From contig NZ_SRII01000008.1 of the NCBI RefSeq assembly GCF_004684095.1, forward strand, positions 62,001-126,000: a stretch of DNA of 64,000 nucleotides, written 5' to 3'. Made by a program: the position numbers and the translations under genes. Position 1 is the stretch's first letter; each line of letters begins with the position of its first letter. The notes below the pieces were generated by a model. The model did not search any database, had not been told where the DNA came from, and worked only from the letters and a program-made list of their open reading frames with translations. This DNA is from Hymenobacter sp. UV11. Lineage in GTDB: Bacteria; Bacteroidota; Bacteroidia; Cytophagales; Hymenobacteraceae. Of this stretch, positions 16,215 through 24,950 are shown in pieces.

Positions 16215-17348
16215 TTACGCCAGCTTCTTTTTCAGCCACCGTCGCACGGGCTCGTCATAAAATTTCAGGCTGACGTAGGCCAGCGCCACGGCCACCCCGA
16301 ACGTGAGTACGGCGATTGGCCAGCCCTGCTGCCCCGACACTTTGTGCGCGCTCACCCAGCCCGTGTAGATGTAGATAAGCGGGTAGTGCGTGATGTAGAG
16401 GGGGTAGGAAATGTCGCCGAAAAACTTGCTCAGCCGCGCGGCCCAGGCGCTGGCGATGTGCCCGCTGGCCCCGAGCCACACAACCAGCGGAAAGATGAAA
16501 ATGATGCTGAGCGAATCGTATAAGCCATTGGCCCACAGGTGAGCGGCCCCGCCCACGCGCGGCCAGGCCAGTACCAGCACCAGCAGCAGGCTGCACCAGC
16601 CAAAGGCGTTTTTGACGTGGCCCAGCGCCGCCATGCGCGATAGCAGCAGCCCCGCAAAAAACGGGTATAGCATGCGGGTGAACCCAATGCGCAGCTGCGG
16701 CCCGGTGAGCGACCAGCCGCCGATAACGTCGCCGGTGGCGCTGGTTACGGCCAGGTGAATGAGGGCCGCGCCTGCTACCCCCACCAGCACCGCCAGCGCG
16801 GCATTGGGCAGCTTGCGCACGCCGAGCGCATACAGTAGGTTGGCGATGTATTCGAAGAACAGCGACCAGCCCGGCCCGTCGAGTGGGTGCATTTCTTCCC
16901 AGCCCCGAATATCGAGCGACAGTGGCACCGGCAGCAACGTGCACCCGATGAGCATGACCAGCAGCACTTTCCAGACCGGCACCCCCGCAATGCCCGGCCA
17001 CAGCGGCGACGCCTGAAAGTAGAAGCACAGCGCCCCGACCACCATGCCCAGCACCACCATCGGCTGGAGCCGGACAAGCCGCGCCCGCACAAAGCCCCCG
17101 AGCGTGAGGCGGCCCCAGCGGTCGTCATACGCGTAGCCAATAACGAAGCCCGAGAGCAGAAAGAAGAAATCGACCGCCAGGTAGCCGTGGTTGATAACCT
17201 GGTCGAGGTGGCTGGTGGCGTGCGCCTCGCACAGGTGAAACGCCACCACCAGCAGCGCGGCCACGCCCCGCAGGCCGTCCAGGATGGCGTAGTGCGGCTT
17301 GGGGCTGAGGACGGGGGGTAAGGCTTCGGAACGTAGCTGTGCCTGCAT
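16215..17348 (-). CDS. acyltransferase 3 family membrane protein (OafA/YrhL-like)
   Basis: 377 residues from the ATG at 17348. A polytopic membrane protein with about ten hydrophobic segments and the family hallmarks: LDGLRGVAALLVVAFHL at the start (catalytic His in the first segment), NHGYLAVDFFFLLSGFVIGY, and FFGDISYPLYITHYPLIYIY near the end. These enzymes O-acylate sugars of surface polysaccharides or other exported molecules. It stands alone here, so the acceptor is unknown. Own promoter box at 17421-17428. Confidence 0.92.
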   Translation of the reverse strand: MQAQLRSEALPPVLSPKPHYAILDGLRGVAALLVVAFHLCEAHATSHLDQVINHGYLAVDFFFLLSGFVIGYAYDDRWGRLTLGGFVRARLVRLQPMVVLGMVVGALCFYFQASPLWPGIAGVPVWKVLLVMLIGCTLLPVPLSLDIRGWEEMHPLDGPGWSLFFEYIANLLYALGVRKLPNAALAVLVGVAGAALIHLAVTSATGDVIGGWSLTGPQLRIGFTRMLYPFFAGLLLSRMAALGHVKNAFGWCSLLLVLVLAWPRVGGAAHLWANGLYDSLSIIFIFPLVVWLGASGHIASAWAARLSKFFGDISYPLYITHYPLIYIYTGWVSAHKVSGQQGWPIAVLTFGVAVALAYVSLKFYDEPVRRWLKKKLA

Positions 17349-17420
17349 GAGGTAGGTCGAAAAGGGTGGGACTGAGTTAAGGGTGCTGAGCAAGCGTCGG
17401 GCTGGTCAGGCAGGGGTAGG

Positions 17421-17428
17421 CAAATGTA
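17421..17428 (-). promoter_or_regulatory. -7 promoter element of the acyltransferase gene
   Basis: TACATTTG on the minus strand, a perfect TAnnTTTG box, about 73 bases upstream of the ATG at 17348. Confidence 0.5.
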
Positions 17429-17580
17429 TACGCCCGGCAGCGGCCAACGCTTCCGCCCGTATTTCGGCGGTTTCGGGGCGCGCTCGGCACGCTTCGGCAA
17501 CGGGCATTTCTGGCGGCGGGCGGGCGGCGGCACCTTTGAAGCAGCAAACCAGTCCAACCCCTACTTTCCCTTTCTGAGTC

Positions 17581-18291
17581 ATGAAAAAAGCCCTGCTTAC
17601 CCTCGCCCTCGCCGCCAGCAGCCTGGCCGCCATTGCCCAACCCACGCCCGCCGCCGCCCCCGCGCCGGCCGCCGCCAGCCCTACCCCCGCTGGCTACGCC
17701 GAGCTGCTGGGCGCCACTATTCAGGACGTAATGCACACCGGCGACGCCGCCCAGCTGCAAGCGCTGGCCGCCAAGCTGGAGCGCGCTGCCACCGTGGCCC
17801 CGGCCGACTGGCTGCCCCGCTACTACCAGGCCTATGCGCTGCTCATCAATGTATTCCAGAGCAAGGAAAACGGCGATGCCAAAGATGCCACCCTCGACCG
17901 GGCCGAGACTGCCCTGGCCCAGGCCCGCCAGCTGAAAGGCGACGAGAGCGAGCTGCTGACGCTGCAAGCGTACATCTACCAGGCGCGGCTGGGCATCTCG
18001 CCCATGTTGCGCAGCATGAAATACGCGCGGCTGGTGACTGAGCTCGTGGCCCAGGCCAAAGCCCTTAATCCTGCCAACCCCCGGCCCTACCTGGTAGGGG
18101 CCAATAATGTGTACTTCACGCCTAGCATGTTTGGGGGTGGGGCCGAGCCGGCCAAGCCCCTGTATGAGGAGGCCAAGGCCAAATTCGCCGCCTTCCAGCC
18201 GGCGAGCGCCCTGGCGCCCAGCTGGGGCCAGGGCCAGGTGCTGGGCCGCCTCCAGCAGTATGAGCTAGCCGCCACGGCCGCCAGCAAGTAG
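17581..18291 (+). CDS. secreted helical repeat (TPR-like) protein
   Basis: 236 residues with a signal peptide (MKKALLTLALAASSLAAIAQ) and then an Ala/Pro-rich stretch to about residue 38. The rest is predicted helical, with TPR-like spacing (WLPRYYQAYALLINVF, LDRAETALAQARQLKGDESE, YARLVTELVAQAKALNPANP, RPYLVGANNVYFTPSMFGGG). Resembles secreted proteins of unknown role in Bacteroidota that sit near membrane transport genes. A CACCTTTG box at 17531-17538 may be its promoter. Function unknown. Confidence 0.8.
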   Translation: MKKALLTLALAASSLAAIAQPTPAAAPAPAAASPTPAGYAELLGATIQDVMHTGDAAQLQALAAKLERAATVAPADWLPRYYQAYALLINVFQSKENGDAKDATLDRAETALAQARQLKGDESELLTLQAYIYQARLGISPMLRSMKYARLVTELVAQAKALNPANPRPYLVGANNVYFTPSMFGGGAEPAKPLYEEAKAKFAAFQPASALAPSWGQGQVLGRLQQYELAATAASK

Positions 18292-18311
18292 CCGCCTCCC
18301 CCCCCTTCGTC

Positions 18312-18340
18312 GGCGCGAAGTGGCTCGGCTACTTCGCGCC
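18312..18340 (+). terminator. hairpin between the TPR-like gene and the sensor kinase
   Basis: GGCGCGAAGT pairs perfectly with ACTTCGCGCC over 10 bp, with a 9-base loop. A T-rich stretch (GTTATTTTT) follows 7 bases later, just before the kinase ATG at 18357. May terminate the upstream gene or act in the kinase leader. Confidence 0.5.
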
Positions 18341-18356
18341 TGAAAGCGTTATTTTT

Positions 18357-19514
18357 ATGGCCTCTTCGTTCTTTTCGCTGCCCGCCGTGCCCTCGTTTTT
18401 GCCGCCTACCCCCGTTGCCCCGCCCTACGCCGACACTGCCCCGGCCGGCACGCCCTGGGTGACTACGGTGGAGCGCTCGCAGGTGCGGGCCTTTGGGCGG
18501 GTGCTGGGCTGGATAGCGCTGGCCTGCGCCGGCACGGCGCTGCTGTTTGCGCCGCCGCCCTGGCGCGACCCAGCCGGCTACGCCCTTTCGCTCGGCATTT
18601 CCTTTTGCTACGCGGCGGGGCTGTGGTTTGCCAATGCCTACACCGCCGACTTGCTCAACCTGCGCACCGGCTGGAGCGAGCAGCCCATTCGCCGGCTGCT
18701 GGTCACAGTGGGGTGTTCGTTTCTGGCCTCGCTGCTGGTGATTGCAGTGGTGCGGGAGAGTTCTTCCGTCCTGCTTTTTCACCGCGCGCTGGGCTACTCG
18801 CTACGGCACAACTTCTGGTCCGAGTCGGCTTTTTCGCTGTTGATGACGGTGGTCGTGTCGCTCTTTATGCACTCGCGTTCGTTTTTGCTGGCCTGGCGCG
18901 AAGCCACCGTGCGGGCCGAGCGCCTGGAAAAAGAATCGGCCGTGGCCCGGCTCGATTCCCTGCGCCGGCAGGTGGACCCGCACTTTCTCTTCAACTCGCT
19001 GAACGCCCTCACCAGCCTGGTAGAAGAAAATGACCCGGCCCGCGCCGTGCGCTTCATTCGCCAGCTCAGCAGCGTGTACCGCTACGTGCTCGATAGCCAG
19101 AGCCAGGAGCTGGTGCCCTTGAGCGAGGAATTGGCCTTTGCCGAAGCCTACGTTTTTCTGCAAAAAACCCGCCTCGACGAAGCCCTGCAAGTGGAGCTGG
19201 CCCTACCCCCCCCCGCTGCGCTGGCCGGCCTCTACCTGCCGCCGCTGGCCTTGCAGCTGCTGCTCGAAAATGCCCTCAAGCACAACACCGCCTACCAGGC
19301 CGACCCGCTGCGCCTGCGCGTGGCCGTAGACGTGGCCGCCGCCACCCTCACCGTGCGCAACACCCTGCGCCCCCGCCGCCTGGCCGCCGCCGAAACCTCG
19401 GGCCGCGGCCTGGCCAACCTGCGCGCCCGCTATAGCTTCCTCACCCCGCGGCCAATGGAGGCCGGGCCGGTGGGCGGCGAGTTCGTGGTTACTTTGCCGC
19501 TGCTGGCGCTGTAA
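18357..19514 (+). CDS. LytS/YehU-type sensor histidine kinase
   Basis: 385 residues. Four membrane-spanning segments lie between about residues 48 and 178 (for example VLGWIALACAGTALLF, LLVTVGCSFLASLLVIAVV). The cytoplasmic part is a His_kinase-type domain with the phosphorylation site in RRQVDPHFLFNSLNAL (His209), followed by a short ATP-binding half with LPPLALQLLLENALKHN and GRGLANLRARY. This is the typical partner of LytTR response regulators, one of which is the second gene downstream. A 37-bp gap and then an intervening unknown gene suggest a three-gene operon. Confidence 0.94.
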   Translation: MASSFFSLPAVPSFLPPTPVAPPYADTAPAGTPWVTTVERSQVRAFGRVLGWIALACAGTALLFAPPPWRDPAGYALSLGISFCYAAGLWFANAYTADLLNLRTGWSEQPIRRLLVTVGCSFLASLLVIAVVRESSSVLLFHRALGYSLRHNFWSESAFSLLMTVVVSLFMHSRSFLLAWREATVRAERLEKESAVARLDSLRRQVDPHFLFNSLNALTSLVEENDPARAVRFIRQLSSVYRYVLDSQSQELVPLSEELAFAEAYVFLQKTRLDEALQVELALPPPAALAGLYLPPLALQLLLENALKHNTAYQADPLRLRVAVDVAAATLTVRNTLRPRRLAAAETSGRGLANLRARYSFLTPRPMEAGPVGGEFVVTLPLLAL

Positions 19515-19551
19515 GCAGCGCGGCTGACTAGCCGCCCCGGCCCGTTGCGCT

Positions 19552-20064
19552 GTGAAAAAAACGACTTATTCAAACGTGTTGAAGGTGCTGGCCACCGGGC
19601 TGGTAGTGGCCGCCCTGTGGCTGCTGACGCGCCGGGCCGCCACCCCCGATACCTTCGCGGCGGTGACTGGCGCGCTGCGCCAAGCCCAGCCCGCCGACGT
19701 GGAAAGTATCACGCTCTACCCCCTGCTGCCCGATAAGCAGGGCGGCGCGGCCCGCCCGTTTCAGCTGAGCACGCCGGCCGAGATTAGCTCCTTGCTACGG
19801 GCCCTAGAGCAGCTGCGGCCCATCGCCGTCAACAAGCAGACCTTCGACCCGTTTATGCAAACTACCCTCACGGTGCGCCTCACGCCGCAGTTGGCGGAGG
19901 CTTGGCACTTGCACAGCCGCGACGTTATCTGGCGGCTGGCCAGCGCGGCCGAGGGCGCAGTAGCGCTGCGCGCCTACAGCGATACCATCTGCCAAAGCAC
20001 GGCCCTCAACCAGCGCGTGGAGTTTCTGCGCGACAGCCTGGCCAGCCACTGGGCCGCCAAGTAA
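19552..20064 (+). CDS. membrane-anchored protein of unknown function between kinase and regulator genes
   Basis: 170 residues from the GTG at 19552 (MKKTTYSNVLKVLATGLVVA). One membrane segment near residues 8-24 and then a soluble domain of about 140 residues (VESITLYPLLPDKQGG, PFQLSTPAEISSLLRALEQL, TTLTVRLTPQLAEAWHL). No family recognised. Its position between the LytS-type kinase and the LytTR regulator, with gaps of 37 and 31 bp, implies co-expression. A role as an accessory of that signalling system is inference only. Confidence 0.75.
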   Translation: MKKTTYSNVLKVLATGLVVAALWLLTRRAATPDTFAAVTGALRQAQPADVESITLYPLLPDKQGGAARPFQLSTPAEISSLLRALEQLRPIAVNKQTFDPFMQTTLTVRLTPQLAEAWHLHSRDVIWRLASAAEGAVALRAYSDTICQSTALNQRVEFLRDSLASHWAAK

Positions 20065-20095
20065 CCCGTCATTTTATTTGCAAAATAACTACCTG

Positions 20096-20941
20096 ATGCT
20101 CCGAGCCTTACTTGTGGAAGATGAGCCGCTGGCCGCCCGCCGCCTCACCAACCTGCTGCACAAGCAGGCCGTGCCTTTCGAGATACTCGGCCCGGCCGAG
20201 TCGGTGGCGCAGGCCGTGGCCCTGCTGCAAGCCGGCCCCGCGCCCGACGTACTCTTTCTCGATATTCACCTGGCCGATGGGCTGAGCTTTGAGCTATTTG
20301 AGCAAGTGACAATTACCTGCCCGGTCATTTTCACCACCGCCTACGACCAGTACGCCCTGCGCGCTTTCAAGGTCAACAGCGTCGATTACCTGCTCAAGCC
20401 GATTGATGAGGAAGAATTGCGCGGCGCAGTGGCCAAGCTGATGCAGCGATTAAGTACATCAGCCAGCCAAACCCCTAATTTTAGTATAAAAAGTTCGGTT
20501 TCCAGCACAAAAAGTGCTGATGTACCGGCCTTGGACGCCGCAACTTTGGCGGCGCTCATTCAGCAATTGCGCCAGCCCGCGCCCACGGCCAACTACAAAA
20601 CGCAATTCGTGGTGCGCGTAGGCGAGCATCTCAAAGTGGTGCCCGTGGAGCAGGCAGCCTACTTTTTTAGCCTCGAAAAAACGACTCTGCTGCAAAGCAC
20701 CGACGGCCGTAAGTACGTGGTAGACTACACGATGGAGCAGCTAGAAGGTCTACTCGACCCGGCCCGGTTCTTCCGCCTCAACCGGGCCTTCCTGGCGCAG
20801 CAATCTGCCATCGCCGACATCATTCACTACACCAATTCGCGCCTGCAAACCATCCTCAAGCCCGCCCCGCCCGAAAGCGAAGGCCCCGTGCTGGTGAGCC
20901 GCGAAAAAGTAAGCGTCTTCAAAAGTTGGCTCGATAGATAG
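20096..20941 (+). CDS. LytTR family response regulator
   Basis: 281 residues from the ATG at 20096; an upstream TTG in frame adds only six residues outside the domain. Receiver domain at about 1-118 with acidic pocket VEDE, phosphoacceptor D56 in DVLFLDIHLADG, the conserved Thr in FTTAYD and Lys in LLKPID. A Ser/Thr-rich linker (120-165) leads to a LytTR DNA-binding domain (FVVRVGEHLKVVPVEQAAYF, KTTLLQSTDGRKYVVDYTME, FFRLNRAFLAQQSAIADII). Cognate to the upstream LytS-type kinase by position. Target genes are not visible. Confidence 0.95.
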   Translation: MLRALLVEDEPLAARRLTNLLHKQAVPFEILGPAESVAQAVALLQAGPAPDVLFLDIHLADGLSFELFEQVTITCPVIFTTAYDQYALRAFKVNSVDYLLKPIDEEELRGAVAKLMQRLSTSASQTPNFSIKSSVSSTKSADVPALDAATLAALIQQLRQPAPTANYKTQFVVRVGEHLKVVPVEQAAYFFSLEKTTLLQSTDGRKYVVDYTMEQLEGLLDPARFFRLNRAFLAQQSAIADIIHYTNSRLQTILKPAPPESEGPVLVSREKVSVFKSWLDR

Positions 20942-20993
20942 GGGTAGGGATAAATAAGTTGGGAAGTGCGTGAAAGCTAAGCGGTTGATTCTC

Positions 20994-22532
20994 TTACTTC
21001 ACCTCGCCTTCCCAGGCGGCCAACTCTGCCTTATGCTCGGCGGCGGCGCGGGCCAGCAGGGCGGGGGTAGGGCCGGTGCCCAGGTAAATGGTCGTGCCGC
21101 GCTCGCGGGCGTAGGGATTCGTGATTTCGCCTACTTTCTGAAACGACTGAAAGTACGGCGCCAGCGCGGCCGGGTCGCCCTCGCCCACTAGCAGCGCGTG
21201 CCGGTAGGGCCGCGCCGGCCACTGCGGAAACCAGTATAAATAGCTGCCATTGAAGCTAGTGGCGGCGGACATGGCTCGGCCCCGGTTGTAGTAGTTGATG
21301 GCGCCGGCCTGGCCGTAGTTATCACACTTGATGAGCGTGCGGGCCCGTGTCGAGTCCGGCAGGGCCTGGTAGGCGAGCCAGGTTTTATCGGCCAGCTCCT
21401 GCCAGCCCAGCATATCGGCAAAATCCTGGGGTAGGGGGTGCACCTCGCCATCTTCCCAGCGGTTGAGGCCCAGCTTTTGGTGGATAGGCCGCTGGCTGAG
21501 CTGCGCCATCGCAGCCGGCGACAGCACCGGGAAAATATCGCGTACAATGGGCGCCCATAGCAGCACGGGCAGCCCCAGCAGCGCTGCGCGCAGGCCCGGC
21601 CGGTGCGCCAGCTGCGCCTGCCACCACACCGCGCCCACCGCAAACAGCGCCGGGTAGTAGCCCAGGCCATAGTAGCTTTTGCCATGTAAGATGGTCAGAG
21701 TCAGCAACCCCACCACGTACACCAGTCCTACTATGCGGGTGGCGGCCGCGGGCCGCCCGCGCAGGGCGGCCCACAGCCCCGGCACCCATATCAGCAGCGC
21801 CGCGAAGCACAACAGCAGCTGCTCTTTCCAAAAGCCAGCGGCCGTTACGTGCACCAGCTGCGTGTCGTGCAGCAACGCCATGTGGTGCCGAAAGGGTAGG
21901 CCATGCGCTAGCTGCCAGCCCAGCGTGGGCGCGGCCACCAGCAGGGCAATGCCCGCCGCCAGCCAAATGGGCCGCCGCCCAAACGTGCGCGGTGCCACTA
22001 CCAGCAGCGCCGCCAGCACGGCCGCCCCAAAAAAGAATGTCGTGTACTTGTTTAAAATACCCAGGCCCAGCACCAACCCCAGCCAATACAAGTGGCGCGG
22101 CCGGCCATCGGGCTGCATGTACCGCACCAGTAGGTAAGTGCCCAGCGTAAAGATAAATACTTCGAACGCATTGGGTTGGAAGAGCAGGTTGAGCCGCCCG
22201 TAGGCCGTGGTGAGGTAGCACACGCCCGCCAGCGCCTGCGCCCACGGCCCGCCGCCCAGCCGCCGCGCCAGCCGCACCACCACGTAAATAGTGCCGCTAC
22301 CCCACAGCAGCGGCCAGAATTTCACCCAGAAAAAGCCGCCGCCCAGCGCCAGCGTCAGCCAGCTTTGCAGCGCCGTGAGGGGCGGCACCTCGATGTAGCC
22401 CCAAGCCAGGTGGTGGCCGTAGTCGAGGTAGAGGTATTCGTCGCGGTGCAGCTCGTAGGTGCCGTAGCCGGCCAGCAGCAGGCCCGATACGAACTTGAGC
22501 AGGGCGAAAAGGAGGGGTAGGCGATTTTTCAA
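20994..22532 (-). CDS. GT39/ArnT-like membrane glycosyltransferase
   Basis: 512 residues from a TTG start; the next codons give MKNRLPLLFALLKFVSGLLL. A polytopic membrane protein with about ten hydrophobic segments. The first periplasmic loop has the acidic pair and context of dolichyl-phosphate-mannose mannosyltransferase-like enzymes: YELHRDEYLYLDYGHHLAWG, then YIEVPPLTALQSWL. The C-terminal 150 residues form a soluble domain. Such enzymes move sugars from polyprenyl carriers to proteins or lipids outside the membrane. Acceptor unknown. Stands alone, divergent from dgt. Confidence 0.85.
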   Translation of the reverse strand: MKNRLPLLFALLKFVSGLLLAGYGTYELHRDEYLYLDYGHHLAWGYIEVPPLTALQSWLTLALGGGFFWVKFWPLLWGSGTIYVVVRLARRLGGGPWAQALAGVCYLTTAYGRLNLLFQPNAFEVFIFTLGTYLLVRYMQPDGRPRHLYWLGLVLGLGILNKYTTFFFGAAVLAALLVVAPRTFGRRPIWLAAGIALLVAAPTLGWQLAHGLPFRHHMALLHDTQLVHVTAAGFWKEQLLLCFAALLIWVPGLWAALRGRPAAATRIVGLVYVVGLLTLTILHGKSYYGLGYYPALFAVGAVWWQAQLAHRPGLRAALLGLPVLLWAPIVRDIFPVLSPAAMAQLSQRPIHQKLGLNRWEDGEVHPLPQDFADMLGWQELADKTWLAYQALPDSTRARTLIKCDNYGQAGAINYYNRGRAMSAATSFNGSYLYWFPQWPARPYRHALLVGEGDPAALAPYFQSFQKVGEITNPYARERGTTIYLGTGPTPALLARAAAEHKAELAAWEGEVK

Positions 22533-22707
22533 TTAGCAGTGAGCAATGAACAGTGAGTAATGAGCAATGAACCCGTCTGTCATTGCGAGCTTGCGAAGCA
22601 ATCGCACCTGCACGAGTTGTGCGAGTTTAATTCGGGTGTGATTGCTTCGCAAGCTCGCAATGACAGGCGTAGTTTATCGCCTACTGCTCACTATTCTCTG
22701 CTCACTA
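22533..22707. repeat. compound inverted repeat upstream of dgt
   Basis: The inner pair 22577-22607 / 22636-22666 (CTGTCATTGCGAGCTTGCGA and its complement) pairs perfectly or nearly so over about 31 bases. It is flanked by repeats of the type GTGAGCAATGA on the left and by TGCTCACT words on the right, which also pair. A decayed relative (GTCTGTCCTTGCGAGG ... CATGACAGAC) is at 27667-27728. No coding capacity. Confidence 0.85.
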
Positions 22708-22711
22708 AAAA

Positions 22712-24088
22712 ATGTGGTCCCGCCTGCTCTCTACCCGCCGCTACCCCGACCGCCCCGCCGGGGTGCCTACCCCCGGCCGCTCGCCCTACCTGGCCGATTA
22801 TGACCGGGTAGTGTTCTCCTCGGCATTCCGGCGCTTGCAGCGCAAAACCCAGGTAATGCCGCTGCCCGAAACCGATTTCGTGCACACCCGCCTCACGCAC
22901 TCGCTCGAAACCGCCTGCGTGGGCCGCTCACTGGGCCGCCTCTCGGCCCGCCGCGTGCTCGAAAACGACCCCGACATTGCCCGCGAGCTGCCCGACTTTG
23001 CTCAGGACTGCGGCGACATTGTGGCGTCGGCCTGCCTGGCCCACGACATCGGCAACCCGCCCTTTGGCCATTCGGGCGAAGATGCCATTTCGGCCTACTT
23101 CGCGTCGGAAGCGGCGGCAAGGTTTAGTAAAGAGCTAAGCGCCGCCGAGCAGTTTGATTTACAGCATTTTGAAGGCAATGCGGCCGGCTTTCGCATTCTC
23201 ACCCACACCTACCCGGCGCTCAGCAGCGGCTCGGGCGGCCTGGGGCTGACCTACGCCACGCTCGGCGCATTTACCAAGTACCCGCGCCCATCCATTGTCA
23301 AGGCCGACAAAAAGCAAAATGGCGCCAGTGAGAAGAAATACGGTCATTTTCAGGCCGAGAACTCCCGCTTCAAGCTCGTGGCCGAAGAGCTGGGACTACT
23401 GCCCAAAGACGCCCCGGCCGGCTTCTACCACCGCCACCCGCTGGCCTTTCTGGTTGAAGCGGCCGACGACATCTGCTACCGTATCATCGACTTCGAAGAT
23501 GGCCTCAAGCTCGGCCTTATCGACCACGAGCGCGGCCTGGCCCTACTGCGCGAGCTGCGCGCCACCGCCCCCAACGCCCGCCCCAAAAGCACTGGCAGCA
23601 GCGGCCTGGAGTGGCGCGATTGGCAGGAGGAGCTGGGCTACCTGCGCGCCACGCTCATCGGCCAGCTCGTGGACGAAACCGCGACCCGCTTTGCCCAGCA
23701 CGCGCCCGCCATCCTGGCCGGCACCTACGATGCCTCATTGGTGAAGGAACTGACCGGCTACGAGTTTCTGCAAGAAATCCAGCAATTAAGCGTGGACAAG
23801 CTTTACCGCTCGCGCCCGGTCCTCGAAATTGAAGCCGCCGGCTTCGAAGTGCTCGGCGGCCTGCTCGACGCTTTTCTGTGCGCCATTTTCGATTCGAAAA
23901 GCAACCATCGCTCGCGCAAGCTGCTCGACTTGCTACCCCCTCAATTCCGGGCCATCGGCCCGCAAGCCGGCGCCTCGCCCTACGAGCAAATTCTGCTGCT
24001 CACCGACTACGTGGCCGGCATGACCGACCAGCACGCGCTGAGCTTGTACAAAACGATTAAAGGGATTGAGCTGCCGAAAGGTTTCTAG
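22712..24088 (+). CDS. dgt: deoxyguanosinetriphosphate triphosphohydrolase
   Basis: 458 residues, normal for the family. It cleaves dGTP (and often other dNTPs) to the nucleoside and triphosphate, an HD-domain activity. Visible motifs: FSSAFRRLQRKTQVMPL, RLTHSLETACVGRSLGR (first His), ACLAHDIGNPPFGHSGE (HD pair), LVEAADDICYRIIDFED (distal Asp). The coding frame ends inside the first bases of a perfect 47-bp inverted repeat. Single-gene unit, divergent from the GT39 gene. Confidence 0.96.
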   Translation: MWSRLLSTRRYPDRPAGVPTPGRSPYLADYDRVVFSSAFRRLQRKTQVMPLPETDFVHTRLTHSLETACVGRSLGRLSARRVLENDPDIARELPDFAQDCGDIVASACLAHDIGNPPFGHSGEDAISAYFASEAAARFSKELSAAEQFDLQHFEGNAAGFRILTHTYPALSSGSGGLGLTYATLGAFTKYPRPSIVKADKKQNGASEKKYGHFQAENSRFKLVAEELGLLPKDAPAGFYHRHPLAFLVEAADDICYRIIDFEDGLKLGLIDHERGLALLRELRATAPNARPKSTGSSGLEWRDWQEELGYLRATLIGQLVDETATRFAQHAPAILAGTYDASLVKELTGYEFLQEIQQLSVDKLYRSRPVLEIEAAGFEVLGGLLDAFLCAIFDSKSNHRSRKLLDLLPPQFRAIGPQAGASPYEQILLLTDYVAGMTDQHALSLYKTIKGIELPKGF

Positions 24089-24235
24089 ACCACTGATTAG
24101 CACGAATTTTACCGGATTTCACGGATTTTGTGGACGATTGTCTTTTCAACGCCGAATTGGGTATTATGATATAGCTCAAAGGAGCCTTCCACAAAATCCG
24201 TGAAATCCGGTAAAATTCGTGCTAATCAGTGGTCT
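24087..24235. repeat. perfect 47-bp inverted repeat in the dgt / GATase gap
   Basis: The left arm 24087-24133 (AGACCACTGATTAGCACGAA...) is the exact reverse complement of 24189-24235 over all 47 bases, with a 55-base spacer. It contains the words CGGATTTCACGGATTTT. The left arm begins in the dgt stop codon, and the right arm supplies the stop and last codons of the convergent GATase gene. Confidence 0.95.
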
Positions 24236-24941
24236 CGCTTTCGTGTAGCGCCACCATATTTTCCAGCAGCGTCTCCAGCAGCATTCGGCCCTTCCACACT
24301 GATTTCAGCTTGCCGCGAATCTGCGTCGCCGTTTGCACGAACTCAGCTTCTTCAGCCGTTTCGTGGCCTTCGAAAGCCATGAGCTTTTTCACCATATCCT
24401 CCGTCATTTCAGGGTGAAACTGGAGGCCGATAATACCGTCGCCCCGCACGTAGCCCTGCACCGCGCAACCCGCCGACATGCCCACCCGCACCGCGCCCGG
24501 CGGCACCGTAAATGTATCGACGTGCCAGTGCAGCACCGTGGCCTTGTCGGGCCAGCCGCGCAGCAGCGGGTGCGTAAGCGCTTTGGCCGCGAAGCGCACC
24601 GTCCAGAAGCCGATTTCCGGCGCTGGGTTACGACGCACCTCGCCGCCCAGCGCCTGCGCCACCAGCTGCGCGCCCAGGCAAATGGCCAGCGTGAGCTTAC
24701 CCGCCCGCAGCACCTCGCGCAAAAAAGCCTTTTCCGCCACCAGCCAAGGAAATTCGGCCTCGTCGTGCACGCTCATCGCCCCGCCCAGAATCAGCAGGCC
24801 ATCAAACTCGCTCAGCGCCGGAAAGGTGGGGTAGGGCTCGAACAGCCGCGTAAACGTGAGCGGGTGGCCATGCGCCGCCAGCCACTCGGCCGCGTGGCCG
24901 GGGCCTTCGTCGGGCAGGTGTTGGAGGCAATGAAAGCGCAT
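24222..24941 (-). CDS. class I glutamine amidotransferase (GMP synthase-like GATase)
   Basis: 239 residues. GATase1 fold with the full triad in view: nucleophile Cys in LAICLGAQLVAQAL and the His-x-Glu pair in LQFHPEMTEDM. The N-terminus MRFHCLQHLPDEGPGHAAEW is typical of stand-alone GATases annotated as GMP synthase-like, which hydrolyse glutamine or gamma-glutamyl amides. No synthetase domain. Follows DUF4291 by 9 bp and guaA in the same direction. The last residues are encoded by an inverted-repeat arm. Substrate unknown. Confidence 0.9.
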   Translation of the reverse strand: MRFHCLQHLPDEGPGHAAEWLAAHGHPLTFTRLFEPYPTFPALSEFDGLLILGGAMSVHDEAEFPWLVAEKAFLREVLRAGKLTLAICLGAQLVAQALGGEVRRNPAPEIGFWTVRFAAKALTHPLLRGWPDKATVLHWHVDTFTVPPGAVRVGMSAGCAVQGYVRGDGIIGLQFHPEMTEDMVKKLMAFEGHETAEEAEFVQTATQIRGKLKSVWKGRMLLETLLENMVALHESETTD

Positions 24942-24950
24942 GAAATGAGC

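Noticed and set aside
22533..22572. Repeated GTGAGCAATGA words considered as a CRISPR-like array
   Set aside because: Units are short and irregular, without unique spacers, and there are no cas genes.
24087..24235. Inverted repeat considered as insertion-sequence ends
   Set aside because: The spacer is 55 bases, too short for a transposase, and no target-site duplication was seen.
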